From Alteromonas sp. KUL49 (lineage in GTDB: Bacteria > Pseudomonadota > Gammaproteobacteria > Enterobacterales > Alteromonadaceae), in NCBI RefSeq assembly GCF_006538345.1, contig NZ_BJKL01000004.1:310001-374000 (forward strand): 64,000 nt of DNA. Reading direction: 5' to 3'. Shown here piece after piece: positions 17,333 through 26,213 of this stretch. The notes under the pieces were generated by a model, which saw only the letters and a program-made list of their open reading frames with translations, was not told where the DNA came from and did not search any database. Position 1 is the first letter of the stretch. The number at the start of each line of letters is the position of its first letter. Position numbers and translations under genes: made by a program.

Positions 17333-20264
17333 GGCTGAGTTCCTCGATATATTCAGGCTTGCGATAACGAGAGGGATATAAGGCTGCTAACTGTTCGAAA
17401 CTGGCTTGCACCCATTCGTCGTATACGCCAGACCAAGCGCGTTGTGCGTTGGCTTCAAAAACAGATAGCGCTTGTTCCTCGAAGGGATAAGCTTGCTCTT
17501 CGAGCAACAATTCGTATTGTTCTAGTTCTAATGCAGACAAACTCGTGGGGCGCTCAGAGGCCATCAAGTCTTCGGCCAAAGTGATGTAAAGCGTGGCTAA
17601 GTTGTGATTTGCAGCTGTAGCAAACTCTCTCACGCCGTAGGTCAGTACTTTGTTGTGTGAATCGATGGCTCGTTGCAGCGCATCTTTCTTTTTAGTCAGA
17701 CTGGTTTGCAATGGCATGGTTAACTTGATTTGGCTAAATGCCACCCGTGCATCATCTGCGAATACCATAGCCGACATTGCTGCCAACGTTTGAGAGCGCA
17801 AGGTTCCGCCACTATCAGCACTATCGTGACCTAGTATCAGTTTGTTTAACCAGTAACGACGTTTGCTGTCTTCACCACTAGTACGGTAAAACTCACTCAT
17901 GATAAAGCGCGCTTCAGTGACCTGTTCGAAGGGGTCAGGATAGGTATGGGCATAGGTTCTAAATGCAGGGAGCGACGCGTTGCGATTTCCTGCTTTTTGG
18001 AAGTATTGTGCGGCTTGAAACAACGCCTGTTGGCCTTCAAGACTCGTTTCATCACCCTGCCATTGAGCATACAAAATATCGCCAGCGGCTTGCCACTGTT
18101 CGGTTTGTTCGTAAACAAACATTAACTTTGTATCAATATCTTGTGTGAGTGTGTGCGCTGGATAACGAGACGCAAAATCCAACAACAACGCTTGTGCTTC
18201 TTCAAAACGAGACAGGGCAATCAGATAGCTTGCCGCATCATACTGAGCGGTAACGCTGACGTCCCTGTCAGGAGCCACTGTCATCAAACGCATAAGATGA
18301 GTTACCGCTTCGTCCAGCTTCTCGTTTTCAACGGCAAGCTGAGCTTGGTTGAAAATGCTGATGGCGTAGTTTCGCGCTAGTTGGTCAAAGCTACTGTGAC
18401 TGTCTCCTAGGGTCTGAAGAAGCCCTTGATAATCTTGTTCGGCAGCAACAAAGTCTTTCAAACCAAAATGGCTATGGGCTTGCACCAATCGGGCGGAGAG
18501 CAGTATGTCGGGCGTAACCGCATGAGCAATTTCTGCTGAGGCATTCAGTAACCACTGACTGTACTGAATAGCCTCTAGATAGTGATTGGCATCAAATTGG
18601 TCTTGCATTAATGTTTGCACAACAGCAATAGTTCGCACATCAGTGTCGAAGTTCTGCACAAATTGTCTCTGGCTTTGTTGCTGTTGGGCCAACCAGTGAG
18701 CGTATTGGTCTGTGTCTTTCACTAACGTTTGAAGCAAGGCTCGATAAGACAAAAGTGCTGTGTAGGCGGCGTCATTGGCAAATGTGGAATCACTGTACCC
18801 GTATCCCACGTCTTCATAGTGCATGATGGCATTATCAAACTGCTCTGTTTCAAAATAGCTCTCTGCTAGATTGAACTGCATTTGTGGACGAAGGGGATCG
18901 TCGCCAAACAATGATATGAAGGTCAGGTAATATTCTGCTGCACTAGCATATGCCAACCTGGCCTGTTCCTCTCGCTCACTTTCAGACAAAGTACTAAAGA
19001 ACTCAGGCAGTGATGTACTGCTTTCCCAGTTATTGAGCGTTTGAGCAAGACTGTGATGGCTCTGAGCTAACTCTCGTAAGTATGTATGTAAATAGCTATT
19101 GGCTTGCTCCAGTGCGCTGCTCGACTCAGTTTTGGATAGCTCTTCATACACTCCTTGATCAGGTCCGAACAACTTCACAAAAGCGGCCTTTGCACCCATC
19201 ACTTCGCTAGGAAAATCCCCCAGAATAAATGCGTCGATGTGCTTAACAAAAAATGAAACGGCATTGGGATGCAATGGGTAGGTATTTGCGAACGCCACAT
19301 AGGTCTCGGCGGCATCGAGAAAGCGATCATTGTCTAAGTGCTGCTGGGCAAGCTCGTCGAATACCAGGTAGCTATGAGGCTGTTGCCCGTGAACCTCATA
19401 GTAATCAACGATTGCTTGACCATTTCCTTGATACGAGAAAAGTGTCGCCATCACACGCAAACTGTCTTGTGCTAGCTTCCGCTGCCCTTTCGACAACACA
19501 TCAACATTGGGCAAGTAACCTTTGCCTTTAATATCGAGGGCTTGAGCAAAACTGGCAGACAGCATACGGTCGAATGAAGGCAGCGCGTTGGTGTAATCAG
19601 AGAGTTTGTAAAACGCCCAACCTTGCATGTAGGCTGACATGCTATAAAAAGTCTCTTGCTCGCCTGCGTCTAGCACCTTTTGGTAGGCTTTTGCAGCTTG
19701 CGCATAATCACCATTGCTATAGTGTGCTTCTCCCAAACGAAACCACGCTTCGGTAGCATGTAAAGATTCAGGAGAGGTTTCTAGTAGGTCGTTTAAGATA
19801 TCGACGCTTTGCTGAGAGTTACCTTGCAGATCATAGGCTCGCGATAATTGATACAACGCACTCTGGCGATATTCCTCATCCTCTGCGCTTTCAATTGTCA
19901 TTTTGTAGGTATCAATGGCTCTTTCAAAGGTGTGCTGACTATCCGAGTCTCCCCGCAATTGTTCTTCTTCGGCTACCAACATTTCTACGTCGGCTAACCG
20001 CATGAGTAATTGACGGGATAAGGACGGGTCATCAACGGTAGAGGCTAAATCAGCGTAATTGTCCCTTAACGCACTCAAATCCGCGGGCGGTAATTGGGTT
20101 TTCTCAACTATGATAGGTGCTACCCCCAGCACGTCCATCAAGGCTTGATTGTTAGGGGTGACTTTATCTTCCGTCACAGAATTATCTGCTGTTGACCAAC
20201 AACCGCTCAGTGCAATCACCAGTGGCGATAGAAGCATAAGTCTATTTGTTACAGCACGGCTCAT
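17319..20264 (-). CDS. Large TPR lipoprotein, motor operon
   Basis: Predicted lipoprotein of 981 residues, lipobox IALSGC (Cys22), built almost entirely of TPR-like helical repeats. Examples are YQLSRAYDLQGNSQQSVDIL, AWFRLGEAHYSNGDYAQAA and MQFNLAESYFETEQFDNA. It is probably a periplasmic scaffold, anchored either to the inner leaflet of the outer membrane or to the inner membrane. The residue after the lipidated Cys is Trp, not Asp, so no Lol-avoidance signal is evident. The ATG overlaps the upstream gene by four bases. It is the largest subunit of the motor operon. The precise function is unknown. Confidence 0.85.
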   Translation of the reverse strand: MSRAVTNRLMLLSPLVIALSGCWSTADNSVTEDKVTPNNQALMDVLGVAPIIVEKTQLPPADLSALRDNYADLASTVDDPSLSRQLLMRLADVEMLVAEEEQLRGDSDSQHTFERAIDTYKMTIESAEDEEYRQSALYQLSRAYDLQGNSQQSVDILNDLLETSPESLHATEAWFRLGEAHYSNGDYAQAAKAYQKVLDAGEQETFYSMSAYMQGWAFYKLSDYTNALPSFDRMLSASFAQALDIKGKGYLPNVDVLSKGQRKLAQDSLRVMATLFSYQGNGQAIVDYYEVHGQQPHSYLVFDELAQQHLDNDRFLDAAETYVAFANTYPLHPNAVSFFVKHIDAFILGDFPSEVMGAKAAFVKLFGPDQGVYEELSKTESSSALEQANSYLHTYLRELAQSHHSLAQTLNNWESSTSLPEFFSTLSESEREEQARLAYASAAEYYLTFISLFGDDPLRPQMQFNLAESYFETEQFDNAIMHYEDVGYGYSDSTFANDAAYTALLSYRALLQTLVKDTDQYAHWLAQQQQSQRQFVQNFDTDVRTIAVVQTLMQDQFDANHYLEAIQYSQWLLNASAEIAHAVTPDILLSARLVQAHSHFGLKDFVAAEQDYQGLLQTLGDSHSSFDQLARNYAISIFNQAQLAVENEKLDEAVTHLMRLMTVAPDRDVSVTAQYDAASYLIALSRFEEAQALLLDFASRYPAHTLTQDIDTKLMFVYEQTEQWQAAGDILYAQWQGDETSLEGQQALFQAAQYFQKAGNRNASLPAFRTYAHTYPDPFEQVTEARFIMSEFYRTSGEDSKRRYWLNKLILGHDSADSGGTLRSQTLAAMSAMVFADDARVAFSQIKLTMPLQTSLTKKKDALQRAIDSHNKVLTYGVREFATAANHNLATLYITLAEDLMASERPTSLSALELEQYELLLEEQAYPFEEQALSVFEANAQRAWSGVYDEWVQASFEQLAALYPSRYRKPEYIEELSHDMY

Positions 20265-22339
20265 TGCGCTTCCTCGTTACGAGAGTCTTGTAGCTGGATC
20301 ATCGCCAGTCGATTAACATTGAATTGCTCACTTAAATAGCTTTTTCTGTCAGCAATAGCAGCGCGCACATCCTTAGTAAGCACATTTTCCAAAGCCGCAA
20401 TTAATGACTCTGTAGTGTTTAAATGCCCTTGAAGCAGTTGTTCTATGTCACCTAGACGCTGTCGTTCTCGTTGATTCACCTGTCCTTGAGTAAGCAATGC
20501 GGTAAAAGAATCATGTTTTTCATTCGCCTGCGCTAGCAAACCGGCAAGCCCTTGCAAATGTTGATGAGTTTCCCACTTCGCTTTTGGATATTGTTCGTGT
20601 AATTCCCACAATAGAATACCCATGAGCCTATCCAGTCTGGTGGTATAGGCCGGACGGATTTCCCTATTTTCAAGGGCTAACGCTTCTGCGACTAAGGTTT
20701 TGGTATTTTGTGCTTTTAGCAACCGTGTCAGTCCACTGCGTTGGTCGGGCGATGCAAATACTGCCAGCCCAGAGAGTAGATCATTGATATTATTGGCGGT
20801 TTCAATATCAGCATTGGACGCGTTTACCATTGATTGGATTGATTCATATTCAGACACTAACCCCGCTATCTGATGTTGAACGTAAGTTCCAGAGTTTTGA
20901 ACAACACGGTTTTGATGAACCTGGTCTCGCTCATCTAAGAGCTGATGAAAGATCCCAATATCCTTTTTTTGTTCAAGGAGTTGGTTGCGGATGGCATACA
21001 GCGACGCTAAATCATTAAATCGGTGAGGCTGAGCCGAGTCGGTGTCTTCTGTTTCTTCTTTATCTCCGTTATCGACGGTGTTAAGCAGTGATAGGAAAAT
21101 ATCGTGGTGAGAATCTGGCCAAACAATAGCACCCGGCTCAGTACTCTTTTCTTCCTTTAGAGCCTCGTCGCCGTCGTTACCCAGTGCTTGCACTTGACGG
21201 GTTATCTCACGCCAGTACCCCTGAACTTCAACGGCGTTCAATAAGATGTCTAAATCATTCATTGACTGGGAAATGTTTTGGTTGAGTTTGGCAAGCGTTT
21301 CAAACGCTTGCACTTCACCACCTTGCGCCGAGTAACCCACCGCCAATGCATGTGTTGCCTGCAAGGTAAACATATTCACTGGTTGAGATGACAGATAGGA
21401 CCAAATCCCCATAGCATTTGGCCAGTCGCCAGATTGAGCGAGTTTCCATGCGTAATTGAGCAGGACTTCATCGTGTCTACTGGCCAACCGACTATCGTTT
21501 GGATTGAGGTTTGATAACGCAACCAGTGCCTCAGACAATTTGCCTTGAGATAACAGTAGTTGTCCTTGAGTCAGATAAACCTCGTTGAGCAAGGCTTCTC
21601 GTTCTTCTTCGGTCACTGAACTATCTTCGGGTAATTGCCACCACGTGACCCAATCAAAAAGGCCGCCAATAGCTGATGATTTCTGCAAACCTAGATGTAA
21701 GGTTTCTTCTATTTGTTTGAATGCAATAAGTGCACTTTCTGTATCTCCGTTGATATGCGAAACCACACCTTCGTTGTAGTGCAAATATTGCTGATTAATG
21801 TGTTCACTGGGGATAGCATCCTTGAACTTTTTCACATCACGTTGACCGAGCGCCAAGCTCGCCTGCGCACCTTCATAGTTCAGTGCATACCACTGCGCTG
21901 GCGTAAGAAGAGCTTCGATATCACTGCTATCGGTGACATCCGTAAACTGCTCAAAGTTTGTGAGTCCTTGTTGCAATCTACCTTGAGAAAAATTGAGCCT
22001 AGAGAGCCAGTAAAGTGCCAAAGGTTCATTGTGATCGCTGAGCGCTTCTTCGTTCAAATGCCTTTGGGCTAACTCGGGCATGTCGTAGGACAAGGCAATG
22101 CCACCTTCTAACAAATCCAAAGTTTTGCCTTGTGCCTCACTCACGCCTTTGAACTTGGCAAGTGACAACGCACTCAAACTCGACAATGGGTCATCGGTGT
22201 AAAGGGAATACACCGCGGTGCCAAAATGAGTGTTTTCAATGGGGGTTGCCTCGGTGGTATCCGATAATTGGGCCATTGCCCATGCACTGCCCAATGTGCA
22301 AACGGCGTAGAGTGAATGAGTAAAAAGTCGTTGAACCAT
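20261..22339 (-). CDS. Exported helical repeat protein, motor operon
   Basis: A 692-residue protein with an N-terminal signal peptide (HSLYAVCTLGSAWAMA, cleavage before QLSD). The mature part is mostly helical and contains TPR-like segments such as PLALYWLSRLNFSQGRLQQGLTNF and QGQLLLSQGKLSEALVALSNL, with a Glu/Asp-rich region (about 400-430) and coiled-coil-like sequence towards the C-terminus. There is no lipobox, so it is probably soluble in the periplasm. It is translationally coupled to the downstream TPR lipoprotein by a 4-base overlap. I do not recognise a named family beyond TPR-like. Complex assembly with its neighbours is the likely role. Confidence 0.82.
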   Translation of the reverse strand: MVQRLFTHSLYAVCTLGSAWAMAQLSDTTEATPIENTHFGTAVYSLYTDDPLSSLSALSLAKFKGVSEAQGKTLDLLEGGIALSYDMPELAQRHLNEEALSDHNEPLALYWLSRLNFSQGRLQQGLTNFEQFTDVTDSSDIEALLTPAQWYALNYEGAQASLALGQRDVKKFKDAIPSEHINQQYLHYNEGVVSHINGDTESALIAFKQIEETLHLGLQKSSAIGGLFDWVTWWQLPEDSSVTEEEREALLNEVYLTQGQLLLSQGKLSEALVALSNLNPNDSRLASRHDEVLLNYAWKLAQSGDWPNAMGIWSYLSSQPVNMFTLQATHALAVGYSAQGGEVQAFETLAKLNQNISQSMNDLDILLNAVEVQGYWREITRQVQALGNDGDEALKEEKSTEPGAIVWPDSHHDIFLSLLNTVDNGDKEETEDTDSAQPHRFNDLASLYAIRNQLLEQKKDIGIFHQLLDERDQVHQNRVVQNSGTYVQHQIAGLVSEYESIQSMVNASNADIETANNINDLLSGLAVFASPDQRSGLTRLLKAQNTKTLVAEALALENREIRPAYTTRLDRLMGILLWELHEQYPKAKWETHQHLQGLAGLLAQANEKHDSFTALLTQGQVNQRERQRLGDIEQLLQGHLNTTESLIAALENVLTKDVRAAIADRKSYLSEQFNVNRLAMIQLQDSRNEEAQ

Positions 22340-22351
22340 AGCGAACTTTAC

Positions 22352-22942
22352 CTAAAGGACAACTGCGCTGAACTCAGGCTGCTGTTTAGCCGGGGAATCA
22401 ACAATTTGCAACTCTACCGCTTGCGGGTCGTCGTCTTTCTCAAACTGTATGCTTACTGCACGTTTGTAAGGACGGTTTTCCGGCCCTATGCCCACAAAAA
22501 ACGCGGTGAGTTCATGTTCCCCTTGGGGAATATTTCCTAAGTACAAACGCTGTACACCTCCTCTGTGGAGCGCGTTTATCTGGCGTTCGGTATACAAATA
22601 GTGGGTAGCAACCTCATCATCAATTTTTAACTCAACAGCATCCAGTGTGAAGAAAGTACCTACATCAACCGACAAATAAACCGCTAACTGACTACTTGAG
22701 GGAAACAATAAGTCTTCCTCTAAAATGAATAGGTCTCGGTTGAGAGTAATCAGCGCTTTTTTCAAGTCTTCAATTTGAGATGAGAGTGGTTGACCGTCTT
22801 GCTCTGTAGTTTGGGCTTTCGCTACAAATGACGCCACATTCAACACAATCGCTAAAATCAACGCCATGATCAAAGAACAATGAGTGAGTCCAATGCGTTT
22901 CAAAAAAGTGTGTGGTTTAGCGTGAGCTTTGTTGTTTTTCAT
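22352..22942 (-). CDS. Exported protein of unknown function, motor operon
   Basis: Unrecognised 196-residue protein. The start at 22942 (MKNNKAHAKPHTFLKRIG) is chosen because GAGG lies 8 nt upstream. An N-terminal membrane/signal segment (about 20-45, ending VASFVAKAQ) precedes a mature domain rich in beta-strand pattern, including LAVYLSVDVGTFFTLDAVEL and RLYLGNIPQGEHELTAFFVG. The latter resembles the short beta-sandwich repeats of periplasmic adaptor domains. It sits between the DUF3570 barrel gene and the 692-residue helical protein with short spacing on both sides, so a structural role in the same envelope assembly is plausible. Confidence 0.78.
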   Translation of the reverse strand: MKNNKAHAKPHTFLKRIGLTHCSLIMALILAIVLNVASFVAKAQTTEQDGQPLSSQIEDLKKALITLNRDLFILEEDLLFPSSSQLAVYLSVDVGTFFTLDAVELKIDDEVATHYLYTERQINALHRGGVQRLYLGNIPQGEHELTAFFVGIGPENRPYKRAVSIQFEKDDDPQAVELQIVDSPAKQQPEFSAVVL

Positions 22943-22952
22943 CACATTTACC

Positions 22953-24086
22953 TCAGTACCAGATAGACACGTAAGCACGAATCACACTGGCCGAGAAGCC
23001 AAACAGCGCTTCTTCACCAACGGCCTCGCCAGTGGTCACATCACGGAAATTGTCATAATCGAATTGCATGTAGTCGTACTCAATATTGAAGGTACTTTTT
23101 TCTAAGAAGAACGACTGAGAAAAGGCCCATTGATACGTGATACCAATGCCACCCGACACGCCAGAGTAGGTTGATAATTCTTTGTCGCGAGCCATGTACG
23201 TAAACTCATCAGCGCGGGCAAATAGGTCCTGATAGAAGTTGGCTTGCTCTTGTTGGTAGAAACGTACATGAGCATCTATGATCCACGCGTCGCCAAAGGT
23301 ATGGATGTAACCCAACTTAAGATTACTGGCTTCAATACCCCAGGTATCTGAGTAGTAACGCACATCGCCATAAATACTGGCACGGTAGGGTAAGTAGTAA
23401 TTGGTATTTATCGAGAACGCATTACTCACTCGAGTGTTCGGGTATATCTCTGTTGTAAAAGCAAATCCGCGAGCGCTGTCATCGTCTACGTAGCGAATAG
23501 CGCGATAAGGGTTGTTGAGATAACCTTGGTCTGACACGTTTTCAACATTAAACCCCATGATCCAGTTCTTAGAGATCACTTGAGTCAGTCCAACTCCAAA
23601 CTTTTGTCGCTGGGCCTCTTCGAGAAAGTTAAGGTCTCCGCGACGACGCACTTCATCCTCGCCTCGGGAATAGCTCATCGACAAGGTAGTTAGGTCACCA
23701 AAGAAATCTTGGCTGATGCCTAGGTGATAACTGTTGGCTTCAAAGTCATTCTCACTGGAGTTGGTAAAACTCACGTTGACCAGTGTTTTATTGTGCAGAA
23801 AGTCTGCACCTAAGGTAGCTTCCGTTCTTTCTTCCTGATACTCACTGGCTTGTGCACGCACATCAATGGATGCGCCCGAGATTGTATCTACGTAATAGTT
23901 AGCCGAAAACGACACGGTGTTGCCTACTTTTTTACGCAGTAATATTGACGGACCGTCAATAGTTACACCATCACCTGAGTAGCTGTGATACATGGCATCA
24001 GAGCGGTCTTCGGGTAATACTGCGCCAGTTGTTGTGACGCTCACAAAAAGCAGAGTTGCAAGCAAGGCATATTTAGTTACAGCCAC
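22953..24086 (-). CDS. DUF3570 outer-membrane beta-barrel-like protein
   Basis: A 377-residue protein of the DUF3570 family, probably an outer-membrane beta-barrel. The GTG at 24086 (MAVTKYALLATLLF) is preferred because AGGAGG lies 5 nt upstream and it begins a signal peptide ending TTTGA; an ATG-initiated frame to 24164 has no such site. The mature part alternates hydrophobic and polar residues over many strands (SFSANYYVDTISGASIDVRA, TLSMSYSRGEDEVRRRG) and ends with an aromatic residue (VSIWY), as outer-membrane barrels do. It overlaps the end of the DUF4266 gene, its usual genomic companion. Function unknown; DUF3570/DUF4266 pairs often accompany redox or ApbE genes. Confidence 0.85.
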   Translation of the reverse strand: MAVTKYALLATLLFVSVTTTGAVLPEDRSDAMYHSYSGDGVTIDGPSILLRKKVGNTVSFSANYYVDTISGASIDVRAQASEYQEERTEATLGADFLHNKTLVNVSFTNSSENDFEANSYHLGISQDFFGDLTTLSMSYSRGEDEVRRRGDLNFLEEAQRQKFGVGLTQVISKNWIMGFNVENVSDQGYLNNPYRAIRYVDDDSARGFAFTTEIYPNTRVSNAFSINTNYYLPYRASIYGDVRYYSDTWGIEASNLKLGYIHTFGDAWIIDAHVRFYQQEQANFYQDLFARADEFTYMARDKELSTYSGVSGGIGITYQWAFSQSFFLEKSTFNIEYDYMQFDYDNFRDVTTGEAVGEEALFGFSASVIRAYVSIWY

Positions 24087-24327
24087 AACCACCTCCTGCG
24101 CCACCATCTGCACCACGTGCTCCTTCTCTCGCCTCAAAAACGTGTTTGGTATAAGCAGCGGCAATGGGGTTGCGATTCATACTCATGATTGGGTCGGCCA
24201 GGCAGCTTCGCTCGTATGGTTTAACCCAAGGCTCGATATCGCTGAGCGCAGTGAGCGTGTTCGCACAACCTGAACAAATGAGGGTCAAAAAGGCGGTAAT
24301 GAGCAGTCGGTAAGAGTAACTTTTCAT
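24073..24327 (-). CDS. DUF4266 small lipoprotein
   Basis: An 84-residue lipoprotein with lipobox LICSGC (Cys21), followed by the conserved core WVKPYERSCLADPIM and a Gly/Cys-rich C-terminus (GGAGGGCGCN). These features match DUF4266, a family found next to DUF3570. The terminal cysteines could bind a metal or form disulfides with the neighbouring TlpA-type thioredoxin; that is a guess from context. It starts 2 nt after the thioredoxin stop and overlaps the DUF3570 start. Confidence 0.88.
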   Translation of the reverse strand: MKSYSYRLLITAFLTLICSGCANTLTALSDIEPWVKPYERSCLADPIMSMNRNPIAAAYTKHVFEAREGARGADGGAGGGCGCN

Positions 24328-24329
24328 GA

Positions 24330-24854
24330 CTATTCTCTTAGCAGTAACTTGATGGCTTTTTCGTACTGCTTCTCGTCACCCGATTTGTAACCTTTGTGGA
24401 TTAGGCGAGTATCACCATTTCGGTCAATCATCACAGTCGTGGGCATAGCAGATACGTCATACAGCTCACTCACATCACCGTTTGGGTCGTAAAGTACGGG
24501 AAAGCTAATATCCATATCTGCCAGCATGGACTGCGCCTTCGCCGAGTCGTCATCCACATTAACGGCTAGCACGGTAACCCCTAAGTCCACATAGTCTTGA
24601 TATAGGGCTTCAAAGGCGGGAAGCTCCTCACGACACGGCCCACACCAAGAGGCCCAAAAGTTAACGATAACGATATTGCCCACCTCTTCAGCAAGACGAA
24701 GATTATTGCCATCCCGACTTTTCAGGGTGAAATCAGGTGCAGGCATATTTACCTGTGGCTCGTCAGCTTCTGTTGATGTAGCCAAGGTAACGCCAAACAG
24801 AAATATGACGATAAGTGCAAAACTGGAGGTTCGATTTAGCGATTTTAGTTTCAT
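24330..24854 (-). CDS. TlpA-like periplasmic thioredoxin
   Basis: A thiol-disulfide oxidoreductase of the TlpA/ResA group, 174 residues. A signal peptide (about 1-30) precedes a thioredoxin domain with the active site WASWCGPCREELPAF and the cis-proline loop SAMPTTVMID. Family members reduce disulfides in apocytochromes, copper chaperones or other envelope proteins. Here the likely clients are the CXXCH proteins and the Cys-rich DUF4266 lipoprotein of the same locus. It follows the beta-barrel gene by 9 nt and precedes DUF4266 by 2 nt, so it is firmly inside the operon. Confidence 0.92.
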   Translation of the reverse strand: MKLKSLNRTSSFALIVIFLFGVTLATSTEADEPQVNMPAPDFTLKSRDGNNLRLAEEVGNIVIVNFWASWCGPCREELPAFEALYQDYVDLGVTVLAVNVDDDSAKAQSMLADMDISFPVLYDPNGDVSELYDVSAMPTTVMIDRNGDTRLIHKGYKSGDEKQYEKAIKLLLRE

Positions 24855-24863
24855 TGTTAGCCC

Positions 24864-25500
24864 CTAGAAGAAGTAAGTTGCACCGAGGGTGTACTGGAGG
24901 TTGTGCGAGTTTTTTTCTTCGCCTATCAGTTCACTGTTGAAAATGTGATCTTTCACATCGAGGCGCAGCGCAAAATAGTCTGTAAGCAGAACCCGATAGC
25001 CCGCTCCCAAAGTCACGGTAAACTGACTTTCATCACCAAAATCTGTACTACCGCCACCAAGAGTGAGGAAAAAATCAGTATTGAATACATGCCCTTCAGT
25101 CAGGAACAACTCACCATTAAAGTTGTACCCTACCGATAGATCGTAATAGGTGTAATCACGTTGCTCGTCGGTCAAAAATGGTGCGCCGCCCGAGAGTATT
25201 TCAAAGCTTGTTTGCCCCGCGGTTGCAGTTGCATAGCTTGCCTCTGCAAAAATGTTCTCGGTAACGTGGTACCCCAAAGTCACTCCAACCACTGAGGATG
25301 TGGAAAAGTCTTCGATACTTATTTGGCCAGCAAACACACCGATTTCGATATTCTCACTGTCTATGTCGGCCTCTCTGATTTCTCGGCGATCTAAATTTGG
25401 TTCAATCACTGGAGACGCGGATTGTTGTGAAAAAGCGTCTGAGACAGGCAACAATGCCGCCGCGCCCATTAAAAAAACTACGGATAGTCCTAGCGTCCAT
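24864..25500 (-). CDS. Second outer-membrane barrel as a separate gene (if the T7 run is T6)
   Basis: Alternative reading of the downstream half of the preceding entry. From ATG 25500, with GAGGAG at 25509-25514 (8-nt spacing), a one-base-shorter T run gives about 211 residues. A charged, hydrophobic signal peptide ending DAFS is followed by an outer-membrane barrel containing NIEIGVFAGQISIEDFSTSS and ending in Phe. In the sequence as given the first ten codons are out of frame with the rest. The domain resembles the small barrels annotated as outer-membrane beta-barrel domain in myxobacteria. Confidence 0.5.
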
Positions 25501-26210
25501 TGATTTAGCTCCTCTAGTTCATCTCGCGCGGTTAGCGCTGTTAATCGTTTGTACTCAGCTCGTGCTACAAAATTTTGGGTGAGGTAATAGCGAACTCCTA
25601 CACCCACTTCGAGTAAATCACTGACCCGAGATTCATCTCCGCTCTCTACCAAGGTGGCACTGGGCTCGGTATTTATTTGCCCTGCGCCAATAGAAAAGTA
25701 AGGACTCACGCGCCATTCAGGAAAGGTGTAATGTTGAACGCGCACTAGCCAAATTCGATTGTCTGAAAAATTGCCCAAGGCTTGTGTTGCACTTAGCTCT
25801 GCAGCAATGTTGTCGGTAAACGCCCACGCTGCGATTACAGAGAGCGCAGCAACATCGTTGAGCTTTCCAGCGAACACACCAAACTCCCAACGTCGGTTTT
25901 GGTAGCCGTCAAAGCTGCTTTCAGCGAGTTGTAATGTTTGTTCGTTCAGATCCAAGGTGGCAGCGAGTGCAGATTGGGCGACCCAACCTTCAATACCGTC
26001 TGCCGTGCGCACCTTGTACCAAGCGGTGTGAGATTTGATGACAGTGATGGTTTCACCGCGAGCTATCGAGTTAAAAATAGGAAACTCTCGCGCCGGCCCC
26101 GTATGCATATCAGCGTAGGGTTCAACGACTTTGACAACGAGCTCATCAGCCTTAACCGAGCCTACGTGAGTACTAAATACAATAATGAGAACGAGGATAA
26201 TGTACTGCAT
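24864..26210 (-). CDS. SH3b domain plus two outer-membrane barrel domains (apparent fusion through a T7 run)
   Basis: As written, one 448-residue frame. Residues 1-22 are a signal peptide, about 25-85 a bacterial SH3 domain (YADMHTGPAREFPIF, GIEGWVAQSAL), and 105-246 an OmpA-like small barrel ending WTLGLSVVF. A second hydrophobic signal-like stretch (MGAAALLPVSDAFS) and a second barrel ending LGATYFF follow. The junction is a run of seven T (A7 at 25471-25477 on the plus strand). With six T the first gene would stop right after the terminal Phe, the classical barrel end. A second gene starting at 25500 behind GAGGAG would then begin MDARTIRSFLMGAAALL, a complete signal peptide. Two genes are therefore likely ancestral, and the fusion is either a real indel, transcriptional slippage or a sequencing error. 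Myxobacterial Glt/Nfs systems also carry paired small barrels. Confidence 0.85.
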   Translation of the reverse strand: MQYIILVLIIVFSTHVGSVKADELVVKVVEPYADMHTGPAREFPIFNSIARGETITVIKSHTAWYKVRTADGIEGWVAQSALAATLDLNEQTLQLAESSFDGYQNRRWEFGVFAGKLNDVAALSVIAAWAFTDNIAAELSATQALGNFSDNRIWLVRVQHYTFPEWRVSPYFSIGAGQINTEPSATLVESGDESRVSDLLEVGVGVRYYLTQNFVARAEYKRLTALTARDELEELNQWTLGLSVVFLMGAAALLPVSDAFSQQSASPVIEPNLDRREIREADIDSENIEIGVFAGQISIEDFSTSSVVGVTLGYHVTENIFAEASYATATAGQTSFEILSGGAPFLTDEQRDYTYYDLSVGYNFNGELFLTEGHVFNTDFFLTLGGGSTDFGDESQFTVTLGAGYRVLLTDYFALRLDVKDHIFNSELIGEEKNSHNLQYTLGATYFF

Positions 26211-26213
26211 AGC

